From: Solirubrobacterales bacterium
GTDB lineage: Bacteria; Actinomycetota; Thermoleophilia; Solirubrobacterales; 70-9
Reading direction: 5' to 3'
Length of the DNA: 51,041 bases
Assembly: GCA_030152805.1 (NCBI GenBank)
Contig: JASLIG010000038.1
Location: forward strand, 1-51,041
In this document: positions 1-6,519 of the stretch, piece by piece
Position numbering within the stretch: the first letter of the stretch is position 1
Layout of the letters: each line of letters begins with the position of its first letter
Program-made: the position numbers and the translations under genes
Notes under the pieces: generated by a model
Told to the model about the DNA's origin: nothing
The model's database searches: none
The model's input: only the letters and a program-made list of their open reading frames with translations

Positions 1-83
1 GCGCCGCCGAGCATTGCGAAGACGAGGGCAATCACCGAGATGACTCCGGGGATGCCGAAACGCGTGCGTAGCGTCGAGAACAT
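1..83 (-). CDS. N-terminus of a secreted protein (cut by window edge)
   Basis: Reading leftward from ATG at 83, the 27 visible codons give MFSTLRTRFGIPGVISV followed by a hydrophobic run ending FAMLGG. This is a signal peptide. An AGGAGAGAG Shine-Dalgarno lies at 90-98, about 6 nt before the start. From memory, N-termini of this kind head collagen-like Gly-rich secreted proteins in Solirubrobacterales, but the body of the protein lies outside the window, so the function is inference. The gene has its own promoter-like sequence (210-238) and a leader of about 120 nt. Confidence 0.7.
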   Translation of the reverse strand, partial: MFSTLRTRFGIPGVISVIALVFAMLGG

Positions 84-209
84 CTAGATCTCTCTCCTTG
101 TCCCGTGAGCCCCTCTGCCCGCCGCTTCCCTTTGCGGCTTCCGCGAGGCTCGGTTATGTCCCTGTAGTCACCAGGAACGCAGACATCTGCGTCTCTAGAT
201 CGTGATGGG

Positions 210-238
210 ATTAAGACACACGCTTGTCTGATTGTCAA
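210..238 (-). promoter_or_regulatory. Sigma-70-like promoter for the gene at 1-83
   Basis: On the minus strand TTGACA (238-233) is followed after exactly 17 nt by CTTAAT (215-210). The -35 is a perfect match and the -10 matches 4 of 6. The predicted transcript has a leader of about 120 nt containing two small hairpins: a 7-bp palindrome at 177-192 and a GCCGC/GCGGC stem near 121-138. Confidence 0.5.
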
Positions 239-252
239 GACACGTGCGTCTC

Positions 253-273
253 GCCTGCAAATGCAGGCTTTTT
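253..273 (+). terminator. Hairpin followed by a T-run
   Basis: GCCTGC AAAT GCAGGC (253-268) is followed by TTTTT on the plus strand, the form of an intrinsic terminator. No plus-strand gene precedes it. It lies 16 nt beyond the stop of the minus-strand gene at 289, where the T-run is on the wrong side, so its client is unclear. Confidence 0.35.
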
Positions 274-288
274 AGGGAGAGGGGCGGG

Positions 289-2112
289 CTAGCGCCCTCT
301 ACGGGACTTCTTGACCTTCACGCACTTCAGCTTGCCGCGGACCTTCTTCTTCTTGAAGCCCTTGCGGCATTTGAGCGTCTTCGGACGCGCCGGCGAGGTG
401 GGCGTCGTCGTCGGCGCAGTCGGCGGCGAAGCGGGCGTCCGCGGTGTTTCGGGGGGTGGGCAGAGCGCTTGGTTTTCGGCACACGTTTCCGCGATCGTGG
501 CAAAGCTCTTGTCGGCCGCCTGGGTCGTGCCCGAGTTGTTGGTGGCGACGACGCGGAAGCGGTAGGTGGTTCCCGCGGTGAGGCCGGTGACTTTCGCCGA
601 GACGGCGCTTGCAACGACGCCGCTGGGGGTGGTCGTGCAGGCTTTGGAGGTGGCCCCGGTAAAGCCGGCTTCAGCGAATTTAGCCTCGGTGACATACTCG
701 AAATGGCAGTTGGAGACGGCACCTCCCTTTGGATTCACCGTGCCCCCGAGGGTCGCGGTGGTCTTGGTCAGCGAGGACGCGGTGCCCGTGCTCGCTTCCG
801 GTGGCAGCGGCGGCAAAGTCTGGAACGACTGGTTGCCGCTTTCAGCGGAGCCGCCGAAGCTCGCAATCTCGATCCGGTAGTCGTAGCTCGTTTCGGGGTC
901 GAGCCCTTTCACGTTTGCCGAGACCGCGACGCTCGAGCTGTCCCCCACCACCGCCGGACATGGCGCCGTCGCGGCGTTGGCGTAACCGTTGGCGAGGAAG
1001 TCGGTGTGGTCGGTGTACTCGAAAACGCAGCTGGTCAGCACATGCCCCTTCGGGTTGACGCTGGCGCGCAGGGTGGCATCAACCTGGCCGACGGGACTCG
1101 GCGACGAGGCGGTGGCGGTCGGAACCGGGATCGAGCCGATCCGTTCGAAGACCCAGAGGTTTTGATCGCCGGGGTTGCTGAGATAGACCCCGTGCGTGGT
1201 CGCGTTGACGGCGAGCTGGCCGTCGACATCTTCGATCAGGGACTTGCTGACCAGGCCGGCGCCGAAATCATCGAAGGCGACGCCCGCCGAGTCATAGGCG
1301 ACGACGTGATATTTGCCGCTCACCCGGTCGCCGACGAAGACGTCTCCACTCGCGCCGTCCACGGCCACCGCGACGGCGCCGGCGCCACTCTGCAAGGTCG
1401 ACTCATATACGTAGGAGCCACCCGAGGGGGAGAGCTTGACGACGCGACCGCCGTTCGCGCTGTCGACCACGTAGAGCTTCCCGGCGGAGTCGAAGGCGAC
1501 GCCCCGCGGCGAGACGAAAGCGCCTCCGGGGCAACCACCGCAGGTGATCGAACCTTCCGAGCTTCCCGAGGAGCTGAAGATCTGCACGCTGCCGTTGGCG
1601 TTGTTGGGAAAGAAGAGCCGCCCGGCCGCGTCCGCGGCCAGGGTTTCCGCCAGGGCGTTGGTGGGGGAGAACGAGGTTCCCAGAACGCCCGCCGACGAGA
1701 AAGTGCTCACTTTGGATGTGCCTTTTGGACCAGACGGCGTCTGGCCTTCGATCTGGTAAGCGTACACGTCGTGCGTCACCGGGTTTACCGCGACCGAGAG
1801 AAAGAAGTCCTGCCCGCCGGTGCCGAAAGGCGACGACGCCGTCGGCGTCCCCGATGAGCTCAACTGCTCCACCTGGCCGGGTTGAATGTTGAGCAGGTTG
1901 CGGCTCGCCTCGGCTACGTAGATGACCTGGCTGCTCTGGTCGATCGCCACCCCGATCGGTATTTCTGCGTCCAACGCGATCGAGGGTTCGCTCGAGTCCA
2001 GCTGATAGCCCGGCCCGGCCCACGCCCCCGTTGCCGAAAGCGCCATCGCGACGATGGCCAAGAGCACGGCCACAGAGCTCGCGCGTGGCCGCGAAAAGAA
2101 CGATCTGGACAC
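289..2112 (-). CDS. Secreted NHL/beta-propeller-like protein with two Fn3-like repeats and a basic two-Cys tail
   Basis: This 607-residue exported protein starts at GTG 2112 with GGAGGCGGGAGAG just upstream. Residues 1-32 are a signal peptide ending GAWAG. Residues 40-330 hold repeated segments such as GVAFDSAGKLYVVDSANG, which resemble NHL/SMP-30 propeller blades. Two Fn3-like modules follow, each with the pattern NPKG..(S/T).C.FEY and then GL...T.Y.(Y/F)R; each has a Cys pair. After a Pro/Thr linker the protein ends in a Lys/Arg-rich stretch with two cysteines (KCRKGFKKKK, then KCVKVKK). It is probably a surface or extracellular protein, possibly binding anionic wall polymer through the tail. 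Function is unknown; domain calls are by eye. Confidence 0.85.
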   Translation of the reverse strand: MSRSFFSRPRASSVAVLLAIVAMALSATGAWAGPGYQLDSSEPSIALDAEIPIGVAIDQSSQVIYVAEASRNLLNIQPGQVEQLSSSGTPTASSPFGTGGQDFFLSVAVNPVTHDVYAYQIEGQTPSGPKGTSKVSTFSSAGVLGTSFSPTNALAETLAADAAGRLFFPNNANGSVQIFSSSGSSEGSITCGGCPGGAFVSPRGVAFDSAGKLYVVDSANGGRVVKLSPSGGSYVYESTLQSGAGAVAVAVDGASGDVFVGDRVSGKYHVVAYDSAGVAFDDFGAGLVSKSLIEDVDGQLAVNATTHGVYLSNPGDQNLWVFERIGSIPVPTATASSPSPVGQVDATLRASVNPKGHVLTSCVFEYTDHTDFLANGYANAATAPCPAVVGDSSSVAVSANVKGLDPETSYDYRIEIASFGGSAESGNQSFQTLPPLPPEASTGTASSLTKTTATLGGTVNPKGGAVSNCHFEYVTEAKFAEAGFTGATSKACTTTPSGVVASAVSAKVTGLTAGTTYRFRVVATNNSGTTQAADKSFATIAETCAENQALCPPPETPRTPASPPTAPTTTPTSPARPKTLKCRKGFKKKKVRGKLKCVKVKKSRRGR

Positions 2113-2196
2113 CTCTCCCGCCTCCCCTGCCTTGAAATACCAGGACGTTTACGGGACCCCCACCGGTCAGGGTAGCGCAGGATCGAGGCCTTTCCT

Positions 2197-2775
2197 TTAA
2201 GGGTTCATGTCCGGGCGCTCGGGGTAGATCTCGTCGATCGTGACGAGGGCGCGGTAGGGGGCGTCAGCCGCGGCTTCGATCCGCTCGGCGCCGCCGGCGA
2301 GGCGGTCGACGACGGCGACGACGCCGGCCACCTCGAGCCCCTGCTCGGCGACGCGCTCGATCGCGCGCGCGGTCGAGCCGCCGGTGGTGACGGTGTCCTC
2401 GACGACCAGGCAGCGGGTGCCGGGCTCGACCGGCCCCTCGACCCAGCGCTGCAGGCCGTGCTGCTTGCGCTCGCCGCGGACGAAGAAGCCGACGAGCTCG
2501 CTGCCGGCTGGCACGGCGAGAGCGGCGCAGGCGGGCGGGATCGCCGCGGTGGCCGGACCACCGACCGCGGCCGCGCCCAGCTCGGCGGCGGCAGCGGCGA
2601 TCAGCTCGCCGGCGGCGAGGAAGCCGGCGGGACGCAGCAGCGCCCGGCGGGCGTCGACGTAGTACTGCGCGGTCGCGCCGCTGGCGAGCGTCACCTCGCC
2701 GAGGATCAGCGAGTGCGCGCGCAGCTCGGCGAGCAGCGTCCCCTTCGCGGCGTCGAGATCGGCCACGGCGCGCAT
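2197..2775 (-). CDS. pyrE: Orotate phosphoribosyltransferase
   Basis: This 192-residue protein catalyses orotate + PRPP to orotidine 5'-phosphate in pyrimidine synthesis. The PRPP-binding signature CLVVEDTVTTGGS is at residues 122-134, and the flexible-loop segment GFFVRGERKQHG, typical of OPRT, is at 96-107. The N-terminal YYVDARR segment is also family-typical, and the length suits a cytosolic OPRT. It follows the epimerase-like gene by 14 nt on the same strand and is probably co-transcribed with it. The start at ATG 2775 has only a weak upstream AGG. No other pyr gene is visible. Confidence 0.92.
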   Translation of the reverse strand: MRAVADLDAAKGTLLAELRAHSLILGEVTLASGATAQYYVDARRALLRPAGFLAAGELIAAAAAELGAAAVGGPATAAIPPACAALAVPAGSELVGFFVRGERKQHGLQRWVEGPVEPGTRCLVVEDTVTTGGSTARAIERVAEQGLEVAGVVAVVDRLAGGAERIEAAADAPYRALVTIDEIYPERPDMNP

Positions 2776-2789
2776 CCTATGGAGGCGGG

Positions 2790-3734
2790 CTAACCGCGTG
2801 CCTCAGCGTCGGCGAAGCCCTGGCGCCAGCTCGGGTATCGCGGCTGCCAACCGAGCTCGCGCTTGGCCTTGGCGTTGGAGGCGCCGCGCAATTGGGTCGC
2901 GGAGCCGACCGCTGCCGCGCCGGCGACGAGGCGGGCGAGCCAGACCGGCACCCGCCAGGGCTTCTTCGCCCCGACCGCCTCGCAGAAGACGGGGACCCAA
3001 TCGCGCATCGGCGCTGGCTCGTCGTCGACGACGTTGTAGGCGCCGGGGGCGCCGCGCTCGAGCGCGGCCACAGTCGCGCCCGCGGCGTCCTCGACGTGGA
3101 CGAAGGAGAAGGTGCCATCCCCCTTGCCGACGATCGGCAGCCGCCGTTTCAACGCGTCCTCGGTCTGCGAGCCATCGCGGTCGAAGTAGGTGCCGGGACC
3201 GTAGAGCCAGCCGTAGCGCAGGACGATGCCCTCGATCCCCTCGGCCTCGCCAACCTGGCGCTCCATATCGGCGAGCGCGGCGGCGGCCGTGCCGAAGTTG
3301 CCCGGGGCGTCGAGGTTGAGCGGCGCCTCCTCCCCCTTAACCCAGTCGTCTTCAGACCTGTAGAAGAAGGCGACGCTCTCGGCGATGAGCCGGCGTGCGC
3401 CGGAAGTCCGCGCGGCGGCGATGAGGTTGCGCGTGCCTTCCGTCCGCACCCGGTTGGTCGGCGCCAGCGGGTCCTCCTTAGCCTTGTAGTCGATGCGGGG
3501 CGGCAGTGCGGTGAGCAGGTGGACGACCACCTCCGGCGCGGCCGCGCGGACCGCCGCCTCGAGCGCGGGGCCATCGAAGACGTCGCAGATGACCGCGAGT
3601 GCCCCCGCCGCCCGGATCTCCTCCGCGCGCTCCTCCCAGCGGGTCATCCCCGTCACCTCGTGACCGGCGGCGACCAGCTGGCGCACCAGCGGCCGGCCGA
3701 TCGCACCACTCGCCCCTGCCACGAAGACCTTCAT
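2790..3734 (-). CDS. NAD(P)-dependent epimerase/dehydratase (extended SDR)
   Basis: This 314-residue protein opens with the Rossmann motif MKVFVAGASGAIGRPL (GxxGxxG at residues 7-13). It also has the extended-SDR substrate-pocket region SVAFFYRSEDDW and a YGWLYGPGTYFDRDG segment. The family uses NAD(P) to modify sugar nucleotides or related substrates, but the substrate cannot be read from the sequence. The canonical YxxxK catalytic pair is not obvious, so it may be an atypical member. It sits between a small membrane protein and pyrE, all on the minus strand, probably one transcription unit. Confidence 0.8.
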   Translation of the reverse strand: MKVFVAGASGAIGRPLVRQLVAAGHEVTGMTRWEERAEEIRAAGALAVICDVFDGPALEAAVRAAAPEVVVHLLTALPPRIDYKAKEDPLAPTNRVRTEGTRNLIAAARTSGARRLIAESVAFFYRSEDDWVKGEEAPLNLDAPGNFGTAAAALADMERQVGEAEGIEGIVLRYGWLYGPGTYFDRDGSQTEDALKRRLPIVGKGDGTFSFVHVEDAAGATVAALERGAPGAYNVVDDEPAPMRDWVPVFCEAVGAKKPWRVPVWLARLVAGAAAVGSATQLRGASNAKAKRELGWQPRYPSWRQGFADAEARG

Positions 3735-3765
3735 CTCGGCACCTCCCGTCCGTTGCTCGCCGCGC

Positions 3766-4164
3766 TTAACCGCGGCCTGTCGCGTTCAACCGTTCCGATA
3801 CCCGCGCCAGCCAGGCGGACGCCACGGCGCCGAAGGCGATCAGCAGCGTGTCGCTCCAGCCCCGTGCCTCGCTCTTCGCTTCGCCCGTGTCAAAGGCGTG
3901 GTTGATCGCGTGGAAGCCGTACCAGAGCGCTCCCAGCCAGAGGATCGGCGCGCGCCACGAGGGCCGCACGACGGCGATCCCCACGGCTACGCCGAAGGCC
4001 AGCATGAACGCCCCCACGTCACCCACGTAGTGAGAGTTCTCAATCCCGTAGTGACCGATCTGGTCGAAGAAGGTGTCTGGGGCGATGAGCGCCAAGCCGC
4101 CGGTGACGACGTGATAGGCGGCGATGACGATGAGAACCGCTTTCAGCGCTCTCTCGCTTATCAC
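3766..4164 (-). CDS. Small four-helix membrane protein
   Basis: The 132 residues form about four hydrophobic helices (around 8-28, 45-67, 72-90, 105-122). The start is GTG 4164. Conserved-looking features include an N-terminal AYHVVTGGLALIAPDTFF and a central GYHAINHAF-like stretch (GFHAINHAF). The pattern recalls small DUF-type actinobacterial membrane proteins of unknown role. It is the first gene of the minus-strand run that continues to the epimerase and pyrE, 31 nt before the epimerase start. No function can be assigned. Confidence 0.7.
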   Translation of the reverse strand: MISERALKAVLIVIAAYHVVTGGLALIAPDTFFDQIGHYGIENSHYVGDVGAFMLAFGVAVGIAVVRPSWRAPILWLGALWYGFHAINHAFDTGEAKSEARGWSDTLLIAFGAVASAWLARVSERLNATGRG

Positions 4165-4174
4165 CGTCGATCCC

Positions 4175-5128
4175 CTAGAAGACGAAGATGCTCTCGCCGA
4201 AGTTGATGCGGTTGTAGATCTCGGGCTGGTCGGCGATGAAGGTGCGGATGCAGCCGTGGCTCGCCGGGTAGTCGGGAACCGATTCGTAGCCGTGCACGGC
4301 GTAGCCGCCGTAGAAGTAGAACGAGTAGTACATGCCGTGCGAGTTATAGCCCGGTTCCTGGCGGATGAAGGTGAAGTGGCCGGTCACGGTCGGGGTCGAG
4401 CTCTTGCCCGAGGAAATTGGGTAGACGGCGAACGGCTCGTCTCCCTTGGCGAAAACGAGCACCTGCTTGGAGAGCGGCGCCTCCAGGTGTTCGCCGGCAG
4501 CCGGGTGGACGACGTGATATTCGCCCTTGCCGGAGAAGGCGCTCTTGACCAGACCCGGGCCGGCGCGGTAGCTGCGCGACATGCCGTTGACTTTGCGATA
4601 GGCGAGTACGCCGCGCGCGGTCTTGCCGCCAAAGCAGCGGCCGCTGTTGGCGATGTAGCCCATCTTCCGCATCGCCTTCTTGAAGCCGACCACCACGTTG
4701 CCGCACTGGCCCTGGTGCAGGCCCGGGTAGCTGACCTTCCAGCTCTTGCGCACGGTGCTGTCGCCGCCCAGCTCGGGCGTCGCCACGTGCTTGGCCGAAG
4801 CCGCGTACTTGCCCCCCTCGCGGATCAGGATCGCGGCGCGGAATTTGCCGCTGCCCCCCTTGCCCTTCTGCACGGCGACCTTCCGGGTCAGCAGCTTGTG
4901 GCCGTCGAGGTAGAAGGTGACGTCAACCGTCTGGCCCGGCACGAAGGGCGTTACCGTCCCGATCACGGGCACCTTGCTGTAGATCCGCGCCACGCCGCCC
5001 CGCAGGTCAGGCTTGATCTTCACCGTCGCCTCCGGCGGCCCAGCGTCCTTGGGTGTTGATGCCGCACGAGCGGCTGAGGGCGCCAGCAAAAGCGTCGCGG
5101 CGAGAAGGCCGAGGATCAAGCGTCTCAT
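4175..5128 (-). CDS. Secreted L,D-transpeptidase (YkuD domain)
   Basis: This 317-residue enzyme probably forms 3-3 cross-links in peptidoglycan or attaches proteins to it. A signal peptide occupies residues 1-22 (MRRLILGLLAATLLLAPSA). An Ig-like or beta region follows (35-135), then a helical segment resembling a PG_binding_1 domain with ARGVLAYRK (143-190), and a C-terminal YkuD domain (about 220-317) with HG (279-280) and the catalytic SHGCIR, Cys293. The open frame extends upstream, but ATG 5128 directly precedes the signal peptide, so I chose it. It stands alone, 10 nt beyond the start side of the membrane protein gene at 4164. Confidence 0.9.
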   Translation of the reverse strand: MRRLILGLLAATLLLAPSAARAASTPKDAGPPEATVKIKPDLRGGVARIYSKVPVIGTVTPFVPGQTVDVTFYLDGHKLLTRKVAVQKGKGGSGKFRAAILIREGGKYAASAKHVATPELGGDSTVRKSWKVSYPGLHQGQCGNVVVGFKKAMRKMGYIANSGRCFGGKTARGVLAYRKVNGMSRSYRAGPGLVKSAFSGKGEYHVVHPAAGEHLEAPLSKQVLVFAKGDEPFAVYPISSGKSSTPTVTGHFTFIRQEPGYNSHGMYYSFYFYGGYAVHGYESVPDYPASHGCIRTFIADQPEIYNRINFGESIFVF

Positions 5129-5180
5129 CGGCGCGCATTCTGCCGCACTCGTCGGCCGGTGAGCTCTGTCGGGCAGGTGG

Positions 5181-5239
5181 CGCGGGGCAGGGGGGTCGAG
5201 GACAGCCCGTGGACTGCCCGCAGGCCCCCCTGCCCCGCG
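5181..5239. repeat. 59-bp GC-rich perfect inverted repeat
   Basis: Arms of 15 bp (5181-5195 and 5225-5239, CGCGGGGCAGGGGGG and its complement) pair perfectly around a 29-nt loop. It lies between two minus-strand genes, after the stop of the CPBP gene and before the L,D-transpeptidase start, so an RNA hairpin could act as a terminator or processing site although it lacks a T-run. It does not share the core of the element at 9806 and 17991. Confidence 0.7.
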
Positions 5240-5262
5240 ACAGGACCCGCCCGCCACAAACG

Positions 5263-5952
5263 TCATTGGCCGATCAGCGCGACCGAGTTGTTCAGCATGT
5301 GCAGCAGAATCCCCGGCACGATCGAGCCCGTCTTCTCGTAGAGCAGGGCGAGGATGAAGCCGAAGGCGGCGAGGATCGGCACGGCGCTGATGCCGGTGAG
5401 AGCGTGCAGGCCACCGAAGATCAGGGCACTGACGAGGGCGGCGAGGAGGCGCGGCCAGCGCTCGCGCAGGCCACCGAAGAGGAAGCCGCGGAAGCAGACC
5501 TCCTCGCTGATCGGTGCCGCGACGACGATCAGTCCAATCTGCACCGGCAAGCTGCCGAAGTCTTCGGCGATGTCCTTCTGGTGCGGTTCGCCGACGATCG
5601 CCGTGTAGGCGATCGCGAAGGCCAGATAGGCGCCGACCGCGGCGAACATCCACTTGACGGCTGAGGGCTTGAAGCGCCGCAGGCCCAGCTGCGAGAGCGC
5701 CTGGCGCAGCGTCGCCCCCCGCCTCTCCGCGATCGCGATCGGCACCAGCAGGAACCCGAGCGCCGTCGCCAGCTGCACCAGCGCATTTGCCGCATCGCTG
5801 AGATCGCCCCCCTGCGGCGGCCTGTCGACGATCGCCACCGGAATCGAGAGAAAGATCCCAGCTCCAAGAGCCAGAAACACGCCGAGAACCGCCGCGAGCG
5901 GTCCCCACCTCGCGTACGGAAAGCTCGGCTTTGTGGATACCGTGGCATCCAT
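5263..5952 (-). CDS. CPBP family intramembrane metalloprotease
   Basis: This 229-residue polytopic membrane protein carries the three CPBP (CAAX-protease/Abi) motifs: EEVCFR (Glu150-Glu151...Arg155), the FGGLH motif with His183, and HMLNN with His218 and Asn222. Members are glutamate-type intramembrane proteases, used for prenyl-protein processing in eukaryotes and mostly of unknown substrate in bacteria; some give bacteriocin immunity. About six to seven hydrophobic helices are visible. The frame is open further upstream, but ATG 5952 is the only sensible start just before TM1. That ATG shares two bases with the divergent ATG of the MscS-like gene. Confidence 0.88.
   Translation of the reverse strand: MDATVSTKPSFPYARWGPLAAVLGVFLALGAGIFLSIPVAIVDRPPQGGDLSDAANALVQLATALGFLLVPIAIAERRGATLRQALSQLGLRRFKPSAVKWMFAAVGAYLAFAIAYTAIVGEPHQKDIAEDFGSLPVQIGLIVVAAPISEEVCFRGFLFGGLRERWPRLLAALVSALIFGGLHALTGISAVPILAAFGFILALLYEKTGSIVPGILLHMLNNSVALIGQ
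5938..5943 (+). promoter_or_regulatory. -10 element of a leaderless promoter for the MscS-like gene
   Basis: TACCGT lies 7 nt before ATG 5951, and no Shine-Dalgarno is present. This position implies a transcript starting at or next to the start codon. Confidence 0.4.
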
Positions 5953-6367
5953 GACGCCGGCAGTCTCACAGGTCTCGCGCTCGACAAAGACGCGCCTGCG
6001 CTTCCTGCGCCGCCTCCTGATCCTGATCGTCTTCCTCGTCCTCGTCGCTATCGCTCTCAGCCAGTTCACCGAGCTGAAGCGGCTGGCCACCGGCATCCTC
6101 GCCTCGACCGCGGTGCTGGCGGCGATCATCGGCTTCGCCGCCCAGCACACGATCGCCAACATGGTCGCCGGCGTTCAGCTCGCCGTCTCGCAGCCGATCA
6201 AGATCGGCGACCGCATCTCCTTCGAAGAAATCGAGGGGAGAGTCACCGACATCACTCTCTCCTACACCTACGTCAGCCCCGGCGACGGGACGGCGGTCGT
6301 GATCCCCAACCAGATGCTCGTCGACGGGATCATCCACAACCTCTCGACCGAGGACACGCAGGCCTGA
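5951..6367 (+). CDS. Minimal MscS-type mechanosensitive channel
   Basis: At 138 residues this protein has one hydrophobic helix (about 17-37), then the pore-helix-like segment of MscS (ILASTAVLAAIIGFAAQ..IANMVAGV) and the beta domain (IKIGDRISFEE..GRVTDITLSYT, then VVIPNQMLVDGII). It lacks the C-terminal alpha/beta vestibule domain and the first helices of the 286-residue E. coli protein, so it is either a natural minimal channel or a truncated copy. MscS channels release osmolytes on hypo-osmotic shock. The start ATG overlaps the divergent CPBP start, with no room for a leader outside the neighbouring gene. Confidence 0.8.
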   Translation: MTPAVSQVSRSTKTRLRFLRRLLILIVFLVLVAIALSQFTELKRLATGILASTAVLAAIIGFAAQHTIANMVAGVQLAVSQPIKIGDRISFEEIEGRVTDITLSYTYVSPGDGTAVVIPNQMLVDGIIHNLSTEDTQA

Positions 6368-6386
6368 GCGCCCGCCGGGCCTTGAT

Positions 6387-6494
6387 GTCGCACTTTCCGC
6401 CGGTATGCGGAGACAAATGCGACGTCGAGGAGGGACAGCGACCGTGAACCGCTTGCGGTCGAATTTCCTTCCGGTATGCGGCGGAAAGTGCGAC
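6387..6494. repeat. Pair of 37-bp imperfect palindromes (family B, pair 1)
   Basis: Two 37-bp units, 6387-6423 and 6458-6494, each start GTCG and end TGCGAC and share a central CCGGTATGCGG. Their starts are 71 bp apart. The first unit is followed by GTCGAGGAGGG. Close relatives form a second pair at 18318-18426. This occupies most of the gap between the MscS-like and PBP genes. Confidence 0.85.
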
Positions 6495-6507
6495 AGCAGG
6501 CGCGAAG

Positions 6508-6513
6508 TACCCT
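6508..6513 (+). promoter_or_regulatory. -10 element of a leaderless promoter for the PBP gene
   Basis: TACCCT ends exactly 6 nt before ATG 6520. The only purine-poor gap (CCTCCT) excludes a Shine-Dalgarno. Confidence 0.4.
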
Positions 6514-6519
6514 CCTCCT

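Noticed and set aside
84..203. Riboswitch (c-di-GMP or c-di-AMP type) in the leader of the first gene
   Set aside because: Short similarities such as GCAAAGG are present but the conserved cores and pairing of these classes are not.
232..1857. Long open frame on the plus strand opposite the NHL-like gene
   Set aside because: Arg/Gly-rich mirror of a strongly supported secreted protein; no start site, signal or domain. Similar mirrors elsewhere in the window were also set aside.
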